Shown here piece after piece: positions 16,624-25,100 of a stretch of DNA of 64,000 bases. Source of the DNA: Coriobacteriaceae bacterium AF08-21 (GTDB lineage: Bacteria; Actinomycetota; Coriobacteriia; Coriobacteriales; Coriobacteriaceae); NCBI GenBank assembly GCA_027687465.1, contig JAQCQR010000001.1, forward strand, positions 62,001 through 126,000. The letters run 5' to 3'. Made by a program: the position numbers and the translations under genes. Position 1 is the stretch's first letter. Every line of letters begins with the position of its first letter. A model generated the notes under the pieces. The model was not told where the DNA came from. It ran no database searches and worked only from the letters and a program-made list of their open reading frames with translations.

Positions 16624-17535
16624 CTATTTGTTTTCGCAGGCTTGCGCGGGCTGCGCGGGTTTGTCGCCCGTCACACCCAGCCCATAGCGAAAGCTAATGG
16701 CATCGACGGGGCATGCGCCCACGCATTTGCCGCAACGAATGCACTCGGCATGGTTGGGCGTACGCGTAACGTCCACGTCCATCTGGCACACTTTGGCGCA
16801 CTTACCGCACGAGACGCATTTGCACTGGTCAACCTGAATCCCCAGCAACGACACCTTGTTCATGAGCGCATAAAACGCACCGAGGGGGCAAATCCATTTG
16901 CAGAAGGGGCGGTAGAACAGCACGCTCAGCACCGCAACCGCAATGAGGATCGCGAGCTTCCAGGAAAAGAGCTTTCCCAGCGCGGAGCGGATTCCCGTAT
17001 TCATGATGGACAGCGGAATCGCGCCCTCGAGCACACCCTGCGGGCAGATGTACTTGCAAAAGAACGGGTCGCCCATACCCACATCGTTAACCACCAAGAC
17101 GGGCAGTAGCACCACGGCAAACAGTAGCACGGCATACTTGATGTACGTGAGCGGCTTGAGCTTTTTCGTGGAGAGCTTTTTGCTGGGAATCTTATGCAGA
17201 AGCTCTTGCAGCCATCCAAACGGACACAAAAAGCCGCATACAAAACGTCCCAGTAGCACGCCGATCAGAATGAGCGTTCCGGTGACGTAATACGAAAAGC
17301 TGAACTTAGACGATCCCACCACCGACTGAAACGACCCGATGGGGCACGCACCCGAGGCCGCTGGACACGAGTAGCAGTTAAGCCCCGGCACGCAGACGGC
17401 TTTGCCGGCTCCCTGGTAGATACCGCCCTTGGCAAAGTTAGGCAGGTGAATATTGGTCGCAAGCGTCGCCGCCGCCTGAATCAATCCGCGGAATCTCGCC
17501 AAAAGATGCGATGCAGTGTTTTTTCTTTTATCCAA
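16624..17535 (-). CDS. NapH/CcdA-like polyferredoxin, 4Fe-4S membrane protein
   Basis: This 303-residue integral membrane iron-sulfur protein has about five membrane helices, with Cys-rich loops NCYSCPAASGACPIG, CGFLCPFGW, CKYICPQGV and CKWICPLGA. Two classical 4Fe-4S motifs follow at the C-terminus (CVSCGKCAKVCQMDV and CIRCGKCVGACPVDA). The start is placed at a TTG (17535) that overlaps the stop of the upstream micro-protein, with GGAG about 10 bases before; a longer frame to 17613 would swallow the upstream gene. It probably passes electrons from a cytosolic donor to the external TlpA lipoprotein encoded next. Confidence 0.82.
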   Translation of the reverse strand: MDKRKNTASHLLARFRGLIQAAATLATNIHLPNFAKGGIYQGAGKAVCVPGLNCYSCPAASGACPIGSFQSVVGSSKFSFSYYVTGTLILIGVLLGRFVCGFLCPFGWLQELLHKIPSKKLSTKKLKPLTYIKYAVLLFAVVLLPVLVVNDVGMGDPFFCKYICPQGVLEGAIPLSIMNTGIRSALGKLFSWKLAILIAVAVLSVLFYRPFCKWICPLGAFYALMNKVSLLGIQVDQCKCVSCGKCAKVCQMDVDVTRTPNHAECIRCGKCVGACPVDAISFRYGLGVTGDKPAQPAQACENK

Positions 17536-17674
17536 TTCCGATACACTCCAAGCACAGCCTGATTGCCTTGGCCAGCACGGCATCTGCCTCGCCGCGCATA
17601 ATTCCAAAGCCAACCATGGCTACCCCAACGATCAGCAAAGCCACCTGCGCCACAGGCTTAATCGCTTTGAACAA
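17528..17674 (-). CDS. CD1871A-family CXXC micro-protein
   Basis: A 48-residue frame starts at TTG 17674, 8 bases after AAAGGAG. It has one membrane helix (VAQVALLIVGVAMVGFGIM) and a C-terminal CLECIGIG that places two cysteines as CxxC next to the membrane. I recognise this as the small CXXC-motif family found upstream of polyferredoxin and TlpA genes in anaerobes. It overlaps the polyferredoxin start by 8 bases, so the two are translationally coupled. Role not established; it is likely a component of the same thiol-redox chain. Confidence 0.75.
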   Translation of the reverse strand: MFKAIKPVAQVALLIVGVAMVGFGIMRGEADAVLAKAIRLCLECIGIG

Positions 17675-17763
17675 TCTGACCACTCCTTTCGTTTCGCGAC
17701 CCATTGGACCATACCGACTATAAAATCCGTGTTAAGCGTGAATGACTATGCAAGGAGAACGTT

Positions 17764-18438
17764 ATGCGCATCTTGGTCGTCGAGGACGAGCGGGCGCTGT
17801 GCGATGCGATCGCACGCAGCCTGCGCAACTTGGCCTATAGCGTCGACTGCTGCTACGACGGGCAGCAGGCCCTCGATCTACTCGATGTCGAGACCTTTGA
17901 TCTTGTCGTGCTCGACCTCAATCTCCCCCATGTCGACGGCATGACCGTGCTCAGGCAACTCAGGACAACTGATTGTGAGACCAAGGTGCTTGTGCTCTCG
18001 GCACGTGGCGAGGTCTCCGACAAGGTAGCGGGGCTCGATGCGGGCGCCAACGACTACCTCACCAAGCCGTTCCATCTTGACGAGCTGGCGGCACGTATAC
18101 GCAGCCTCACGCTCAGGCGCTTTACGCAAAGCGACGTTGTTCTAACCTGTGGATTGTTGAGCTTTGACACCAAGGCGCGCCTCGCCTCCGTGGGCGGCGA
18201 GACCCTATCCCTCACGCGCAAGGAGACCGGCATCTTGGAATACCTGATGCTTAACCAGGGGCGGCCGGTGAGCCAGGAAGAGCTTATCGAGCATGTATGG
18301 GACAGCAGCGTCAACAGCTTTAGCAACGCGACCCGCGTGCACATCTCGTCGCTGCGCAAAAAGCTGCGCGGCGCGTTGGGGCACGACCCCATCCGCAACC
18401 GAATCGGCGAAGGCTACGTTATGGAGGACGGCAAATGA
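17764..18438 (+). CDS. OmpR-family response regulator
   Basis: This 224-residue protein has a receiver domain with the phospho-acceptor Asp at about residue 51 (LVVLDLNLPHVDG), acidic pair VEDE at 5-8 and Lys in LTKPFHLDEL. A winged-helix domain follows (LTRKETGILEYLM, VSQEELIEHVWD, VHISSLRKKLRG). It is divergent from the redox operon, which makes that operon a candidate target. Its stop overlaps the kinase start by ATGA. Confidence 0.92.
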   Translation: MRILVVEDERALCDAIARSLRNLAYSVDCCYDGQQALDLLDVETFDLVVLDLNLPHVDGMTVLRQLRTTDCETKVLVLSARGEVSDKVAGLDAGANDYLTKPFHLDELAARIRSLTLRRFTQSDVVLTCGLLSFDTKARLASVGGETLSLTRKETGILEYLMLNQGRPVSQEELIEHVWDSSVNSFSNATRVHISSLRKKLRGALGHDPIRNRIGEGYVMEDGK

Positions 18439-19583
18439 AGCGGCTGTCGCTGCAGTGGCGCATCACGTTGATGACGGCACTGCTGATATGTTCAACCTGC
18501 GTACTTATGAATTGCCTGGTTGGCTACTCCGGCATGCGCTACATGGACTCGATCGGCAATGAACTATCGGCGCACAGCAAGGTGGAGGCGGCCTCGCCCA
18601 GCTCATTTGACCCGACAAACAAAGAGCTCGACGACGCGCTGACCATCGTCGTGAACGACGCCCAAGAATCGTTTGGCGCGACGAGCTGGTATATAACTGC
18701 GGCGGTGACGCTGCTCGGCGGCGTGCTGGCCTACTTTGTGAGCGGACATGCGCTGCGGCCGTTGCGCTTCTTTGCGACGCAAGTCGAGAGCGTGCGGCCC
18801 GACAACCTCGCCGACACAAAAATCAGCGAGGACGTGTCCTCTGAACTCAGGCGCTGCAGCGCGTCGTTTAACGACATGATTACCCGCCTTGACGAGGGAT
18901 TTTCCGCACAAAGACAGTTTACGGGCAATGCGGCGCACGAACTGCGCACGCCGCTTGCGCTCATGCAGGCCCAGGTTGAGCTGTTTTGCGCCGAGCACCC
19001 CGACGTCGACGCCGATACAGCGAGCCTGCTCGGGCTGCTGCAGGAGCAGACCGAGCGAATGACGCACATGACAAAGACCCTGCTCGAGATGAGCGAGCTG
19101 CGCAGTGTCCCTTGCAACGATGTGATTGACCTAGCGCCGATGATCGAAGAAGTGCTCACGGACCTGGCACCCCTTGCCGAGCAAAAAGACATCACGCTTA
19201 CAAGTGAGGGCGACGCGCAAACGATCGGCAGCGACACGCTGATCTATCGGTTGCTGTTCAACTTGACCGAAAACGCCATACGCTATAGCGCGCCCAACTC
19301 GACCGTGCAAATCAACGCCTGCGCCGAAGGCGACCGCGTGCTGCTACGCGTGCGCGACCAGGGACCGGGCATTCCCGAGCAATACCAGACGAGCATCTTT
19401 CAGCCCTTCTTTCGCGTCGACAAATCGCGCAGCAGGGCATATGGCGGCGTGGGGCTGGGGCTTGCACTGGTCTGGGAGATTGCCGCACTCCACGGCGGCT
19501 CCATCGAGGTCGAAGAGAGCTCGGAGCGCGGAACGACCATGCTCGTGACTCTTCCCACTCGCGCACTCGGCTCATTAAAATAA
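18435..19583 (+). CDS. Sensor histidine kinase
   Basis: This 382-residue kinase has two membrane helices (about 10-32 and 78-100) enclosing a short external region of about 45 residues, then a HAMP-like linker. The dimerisation box NAAHELRTPLALMQ contains the phospho-accepting His. The ATP-binding boxes are LTENAIRYSAPNST, VRDQGPGIPE and GGVGLGLALVWEIAALHGG. It is paired with the response regulator upstream with a 4-base overlap. The small external domain suggests that the signal is sensed in or near the membrane. Confidence 0.92.
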   Translation: MKRLSLQWRITLMTALLICSTCVLMNCLVGYSGMRYMDSIGNELSAHSKVEAASPSSFDPTNKELDDALTIVVNDAQESFGATSWYITAAVTLLGGVLAYFVSGHALRPLRFFATQVESVRPDNLADTKISEDVSSELRRCSASFNDMITRLDEGFSAQRQFTGNAAHELRTPLALMQAQVELFCAEHPDVDADTASLLGLLQEQTERMTHMTKTLLEMSELRSVPCNDVIDLAPMIEEVLTDLAPLAEQKDITLTSEGDAQTIGSDTLIYRLLFNLTENAIRYSAPNSTVQINACAEGDRVLLRVRDQGPGIPEQYQTSIFQPFFRVDKSRSRAYGGVGLGLALVWEIAALHGGSIEVEESSERGTTMLVTLPTRALGSLK

Positions 19584-19584
19584 C

Positions 19585-19665
19585 GAACGGGATGGCACGC
19601 CGCGTGGCGTACCATCCCGCACATAATATCGAGGATGTGACAAAGGGACTGTCCCTTTGTCACAT
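19585..19665. repeat. Composite repeat: hairpin plus palindrome copy 6
   Basis: The hairpin GGGATGGCACGCC..GGCGTACCATCCC (19589-19618) starts 6 bases after the kinase stop. A perfect TGTGACAAAGGG palindrome follows at 19636-19665, 35 bases before the guaA stop. It separates two convergent genes and could terminate both. Compare 13617-13696. Confidence 0.7.
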
Positions 19666-19699
19666 CTGCTAGTTCTCGTCGCCTACCAGCTGAGTTAGC

Positions 19700-20680
19700 T
19701 TACTCCCACTCGACCGTGCCAACGGGCTTCGGCGTGAGGTCGTAGCAAACGCGGCAAATACCGGGGACCTCGGCGGTCACGCGAGCGGTAATGCGCTTGA
19801 GCAGCGCCCAGTCGAGCTCAGGCACCTCGGCGGTCATGACATCGACGGTGTTGATGCAGCGGATGATACAGGGCCAATCGTAGGCGCGCTTGCCCTCGCG
19901 CACGCCGGTGGCGCGGAAGTCGGGCACGACGGCAAAATACTGCCAGATGGTCAGACCCGCCTTGTCGATCTCCTCGCGCACGATCGCGTCGGCTTCGCGC
20001 AGCGCCTCAAGACGGTCGCGGGTGATGGCACCAAGGCAGCGGACGCCCAGGCCGGGACCGGGGAACGGCTGGCGCTCGACCATGTTCTCGGGCAGGCCGA
20101 GCTCGCGACCCACGACGCGGACCTCGTCCTTGTACAGCAGTTTGACGGGCTCGCAGAGCTCAAACTGCAAATCCTCGGGCAGACCGCCCACGTTGTGGTG
20201 AGCCTTCACGCCGTCTTGGGACTCAAGAATGTCGGGATAGATGGTGCCCTGGGCGAGGAAACTGACCTCGTCGCCAACCTTGCGGGCCTCCTCCTCGAAC
20301 ACGCGGATAAACTCGGCACCGATGATCTTGCGCTTGGCCTCGGGCTCCTCGACGTCCACGAGCTTATCCAGGAAGCGATCGGTCGCGTCCACATAGACCA
20401 GGTTAGCGTCCATCTGGTTCTTGAAGACGTCGATGACCTGTTCGCTCTCACCCTTGCGCATCAGGCCGTGGTTCACATGCACGCAAATGAGCTGCTTGCC
20501 GATGGCCTTGATGAGCAGGGCCGCGACAACCGAACTGTCGACGCCGCCGGAAAGAGCCAGCAGGACCTTCTTGTCGCCGATCTGCTCGCGGATTGCAGCG
20601 ACCTGCTCATCGATGAACACCTGGGCAAGTTCGGGAGTGGTGATACGCACCATGTCGTCGGGACGCTTGTTGGGATCCAT
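19700..20680 (-). CDS. guaA: GMP synthase ATP-pyrophosphatase subunit (no glutaminase domain)
   Basis: This 326-residue protein covers the ATP-PPase and dimerisation domains of GMP synthase, which converts XMP to GMP. The P-loop SGGVDSS is at residues 44-50. [31 protein letters not shown], the highly conserved [16 protein letters not shown] and the C-terminal KPVGTVEWE follow. The N-terminal class I amidotransferase domain of the usual ~510-residue enzyme is absent, so the enzyme must use free ammonia or a separate glutaminase. AAGGAG stands 6 bases before the ATG at 20680. Confidence 0.92.
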   Translation of the reverse strand: MDPNKRPDDMVRITTPELAQVFIDEQVAAIREQIGDKKVLLALSGGVDSSVVAALLIKAIGKQLICVHVNHGLMRKGESEQVIDVFKNQMDANLVYVDATDRFLDKLVDVEEPEAKRKIIGAEFIRVFEEEARKVGDEVSFLAQGTIYPDILESQDGVKAHHNVGGLPEDLQFELCEPVKLLYKDEVRVVGRELGLPENMVERQPFPGPGLGVRCLGAITRDRLEALREADAIVREEIDKAGLTIWQYFAVVPDFRATGVREGKRAYDWPCIIRCINTVDVMTAEVPELDWALLKRITARVTAEVPGICRVCYDLTPKPVGTVEWE

Positions 20681-20977
20681 GCAGAGCTCCTTCTCGGTTC
20701 GATGGAAATGCGCCGCGCGTATGCAGACGCACCGTCATATGACCTCATTATATGCAGAACGAGATACGTTTCCCATCGCTGCGACAGAGCTTTTTGCAGG
20801 GGCGGCAGTTTTTCTATATCCCAAGGTCAGCTAGACTTCGGTAGCCACCTTGGGAGCATCGCCAATAGACTCTTCCTTTATACGTTCGGCACAATCGTAG
20901 GCGATACCCACAAATTCCAGTCCCGAGCAACAAGAGTACAATTGCTGCTAGTGTTGCCAGCTGTTGGGAGATGGAAG
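20681..20977. promoter_or_regulatory. Divergent promoter region of guaA and the LuxR gene
   Basis: On the minus strand a TATAAT at about 20746-20751 is a good -10 box for guaA, about 65 bases before its start. At 20820-20856 the arms CCCAAGGT and ACCTTGGG, with an inner GCTA..TAGC, form a hairpin in the upstream part. I see no recognisable riboswitch. Confidence 0.4.
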
Positions 20978-21982
20978 ATGGACTGCGATGGCTACCCATG
21001 CGTTCCCATGCCGTTGATGTGCACCGCCTTTGTGCCGGGGCAGATTGACGCTGCGGTTGCAGGCATTTCCGACCCCGATTCACGCGCCATCGCCACGGCA
21101 GAAGCGCTGTACTTTCGCGGACAGGCCGCACTCGCCGCCAAGACGGCGCACCCCTATCTTGACGTCACCGATCCCGCGCTGCGCTATTCCGCATGCTTTA
21201 TCTGCGGATACGCCAGTCTGTCGCTCAACCGTATCGCCGACGCCCGCCGGTGCCTTGCGGGCATCCTCGATACGCCGGCCGACGAGGAATCGCCCGCCGT
21301 CCACGCCACGCATATCCTGTTCGCCTCGGCCGCGAGCGTCCTGCTGCACTTGCCTTCCCCGTATTCTGCCGAAGAGTTTTATCCACTTGCGGCGCACCTA
21401 CCCGAAGGCCTGCGACTGTTCGCCAGCTACGTGATGGCGCACGCCTTGTATCTGCGCGGCGAATACGGCCGCAGCCTGGGCATGGCGGAAAACGCCCTAA
21501 TTATGAAACAGGGAAGCTATCCCATCTCTGAACTGTTCCTGCACCTGGCAGCTTCCATGGCATGCATGAGCCTCAAGGACATCGACGCCGCAAAAGCGCA
21601 TTTTGGAGCCGCTTGGGACATTGCGCGCCCCGACGGCCTTATCGAGCTCATTGGCGAGCACCACGGCCTTTTGCAGGGGCTCATCGAGGCATGCCTAAAA
21701 ACGCAATACCCTGACGACTTCGCACGCATCATCGAGATCACGTACCGCTTCAGCTACGGCTGGCGGCGCATCCACAACCCCGATTCGGGCGAGGACGTTG
21801 CCGACGATTTAACGACCACAGAGTTCACCATGGCCATGCTCGCCTGCCGCGGATGGACCAACGCTGAAATCGCACGCCATATGGGAGTATCGCCGGGCAC
21901 CGTCAAAAACCGCCTATCCGGCGTATACGCAAAGCTTGGCATCGGCACACGCGCCGAGCTGGTCGCGCACATGTTGCGTTAG
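20978..21982 (+). CDS. LuxR-family transcriptional regulator
   Basis: This 334-residue protein has a long N-terminal helical, tetratricopeptide-like part (about 20-265) and a C-terminal LuxR helix-turn-helix (LTTTEFTMAMLACRGWTNAE, then IARHMGVSPGTVKNRL, KLGIGTRAELVAH). No receiver domain is visible. GGAG stands 7 bases before the ATG at 20978. A longer open frame back to 20195 lies on the other strand of guaA and is rejected. It precedes the large surface-protein gene by 155 bases in the same direction and is a candidate regulator of it. Confidence 0.8.
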   Translation: MDCDGYPCVPMPLMCTAFVPGQIDAAVAGISDPDSRAIATAEALYFRGQAALAAKTAHPYLDVTDPALRYSACFICGYASLSLNRIADARRCLAGILDTPADEESPAVHATHILFASAASVLLHLPSPYSAEEFYPLAAHLPEGLRLFASYVMAHALYLRGEYGRSLGMAENALIMKQGSYPISELFLHLAASMACMSLKDIDAAKAHFGAAWDIARPDGLIELIGEHHGLLQGLIEACLKTQYPDDFARIIEITYRFSYGWRRIHNPDSGEDVADDLTTTEFTMAMLACRGWTNAEIARHMGVSPGTVKNRLSGVYAKLGIGTRAELVAHMLR

Positions 21983-22137
21983 CGACCGGGCTGCCAAGCG
22001 CATCGAACGCGTTCCGGAACCCGGCGCTTCGCTCGATCAATTTGGACATTTTGACCCTTGAACGGCACTACCGCCACGAAGCGTCTTCTCGCAAAATTGG
22101 ATTATTTCCACCGATATTTGCGGGATGGGAGCCCAAG

Positions 22138-25100
22138 ATGCTTGATCGCCGTTCGTTACTTGTTGCCGGAGCGTCCTCACTAGCGAGCATCATGTTGCCT
22201 CGCGTGCCGGGAAGCGAAAATGCCTTCCTGCTGCCGTTCGCGCCCACCGCGGCCTATGCCGACGAAAAAGACCCCTTCAGGGTGCTCGTTCTCTCGCGTA
22301 CCATGTTTGGTGTGGTCGTGGTCGACGTCGCCAACAAGAATATGCCCATCAAGGGAGCGCAGGTCACGCTCACGTCGCGCTACGCCGCAGGCGAGCAGCT
22401 CGCCGCCACGACCGATGACGAAGGCACGGCCATCTTTGAGGTCGCCCCTCTTTCGGAAGACTACGTGGACGAGGCAACGCTTCTCGACGCGTACGACTTT
22501 AACGGCGGCATCTCCATTAGCATGGCGGGCTACCGCGATGTCGAGATTCCCCTTGCGCGTATCCAGGGCGGCACCGCCATAACCGCGCCCACGCGTCCGC
22601 TTTCCGACGGCGAGCCGTACTTCCGCCAGCTCACGTTCGACGAATGGGACATCCAGTACGCCGACGCCACGTTTATGGCAATGCCAGCGGACGAAGCAGC
22701 AAACGACCAGCCCGACACGCACGCTTTTACCGTGCAGGCTCATCTGCCGCAGGGCGGGCAGGCAACATTGCATATCAATAAAGTGATGCCCGCTGCGGGC
22801 AGCTCAACCGAAACCGTCACGCAGATTGGTCAGATCAAGGCCAGCGCATCGGGCGCAGATAGTCTGGCGACGTTCACACTCGAAGACAAGTTCCTCGATG
22901 CAACGTCGAGCCTTCTGGAAGAAGGATGCAAGCTGCGCTTTGTCCTCGACTACCAGGGCAAAACCTACACGCTCTCCTCCCCCATGGCCGTTGTTACCGC
23001 GCCGGCGGCAAGGGCGGAATCCGGATCGACCACTATCGTCCCCACCACTATGGACCAAGAGATCACTCCGTTTGATTTCCCCGCATCGTTTCCCGGCATC
23101 GGTGGTAATAAGTTCACGTGCTGGATGCCCACATTTCCGATCCTCTTCGATTTCTCGTTTGCTGGATACGTGCTGTTTGGCGGAGGATACAAACCAGCCA
23201 GCTATATGAACGATTCGGGCAATCCGGATCCGGAGTACTGGAAGAAGTCACCGCGCGAGTCGGGCGCCAAGCAGGCAAACCGCTACCTCGACGAAATGGA
23301 GGGGAAGTGGAATCAGTACAAAAGTATGAGTGCCGGTTCGGGCACCGATCCAAGAAACACCAAGCTCCTTCGTCACCATTGCACGCCGCTGTTCACGATG
23401 GATATCGCCACACAGCTGTACGGCTCGCTCGCCTACGATTGGGTGGGCAAAACCTGGGGTGACAACAACGACCCCGCATACGGCAACATTAAGGCCCTCT
23501 TCCAGGTAAGAACCGACCTCAATTGGACCGAGCAGTTTACCCTAGGACCGGTGCCGTTTTTCCTAAACGTCAACCCCTGGGTGCTGGCAAAACTGGCGCT
23601 CGCCGTGGGCGCCCACACGCACGGCAGCGGCGCGGCGTTTCTCAAGAACATTTCGCTCGACTATTCCAACACGTCGGGCTCGTTCACCATCCAGATCGGA
23701 CTTGCCGTCACCTTTGGAGCCGGCATTGCAGGCGTCGCTTCGTCCGCTGTGCGTGGCGCCGCATCCCTCACACTGTTCATTGGGTACGAGAAGGCAGATG
23801 GACACCAGCTTCCGCGGCTGCGCGTAGGTGCAGACGTCGATGTCGATGTGATACTCCAGTTCGTAATGTTCAAGTGGACCACCAAGGCTTGGTCGGGGTC
23901 GTGGCCCACACTCATCGATTCGTGGAATATGTCGGTGAACAATGGCGACCAGTATGTGCTCCAACGCTCTGAGCTGGCATTGGGTGGAGATACGCCTTAC
24001 ACGCTGGATGCCTGCTTCGGCACGCCCGGCAACACCGAGGCAGGTGGTGTGCCGCAGTTTATCGCGTCGGCCACCATCGTCACCAATTCCGAGCTGCTCG
24101 CACGCGCCGAGGTTGCAGCCGCCGCGATAAACATCGCGCCTACCGTACGTGATTGGGATCAAGCGGTCACGCGCATTGAGCTCGAGGCGAACGCGGAGAG
24201 CGACGACACGGGACAGGTCGAACATTTCGTCCATGCGCTGATGGAGAACGACGAAAATGCCGCACCGATGTATGAGTACACCTACATCGGTCAGTCAACG
24301 AACGCCGTTGCGGACCCGAACGCCAATTCTGCCGGCGTGTCGGAGGACGAGCGTGGCGGCATAAAACCCTCGAGCGACAACGTGCTGTTTTCCGGCGTGC
24401 TCAGCGAAGCCCACATGAAGCTAACGATGATTGCCGGCGTAGAATGCCTGTTCCGTATCGCCTCGGTGCGCTACGGCGACAATGGCCGCTCGCGCCTGGT
24501 GGTGCACACAAAGGCAAACGGCACGTGGTCCGCTCCCACGCCCGTGGACTTTCCCCTTGGGTTTGGCGAGGGCGACGTGGAGCGCGACGGCATATTCGAT
24601 TACGACTTCGACGTGGTGGAATATACGGACGGAAGAGGAAACCAGGACGCCTACGTGCTGCTGGTCTCGGGCGAGCGCCCCGCCGGCGACAACACCCTTT
24701 TCGATACGGCGAGCACATCCGGCATACTGTCCGTTGTGCGCCTGCGCATAAGCAACGACGGAGTTCGAGTGATATCGCACACGTCGTGGCGCAGCATCTC
24801 GCGCGGCCGCCTGCAGGAGGATGGCTACCATTGCCTGCAGTGCCCGCGCATCACGGTAGGCAAGACGCTGGTCGACGGACGCCTGTCGGGTGCCTACCTC
24901 CACCGCCGCGGAACCACCGCAGAGAAGGCGCTCGGCAGCGAGGCCGAGGTTGCGCTGGAATGCTTTACCCTGTGGTCAGATGATTTGGGCGACAGCCTGA
25001 CGTTCCGCCAAGTTCTTCGCTTTCCGCAGGCACCGTCGAGTATCGAGCTGAGCGGGCCCGAGAATATCAACGGCAAAATGGTGGTGCCCGTTGCGTACGA

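Noticed and set aside
20195-20977. N-terminal extension of the LuxR gene
   Set aside because: It is antisense to guaA, which is a clear gene; a ribosome-binding site supports the start at 20978.
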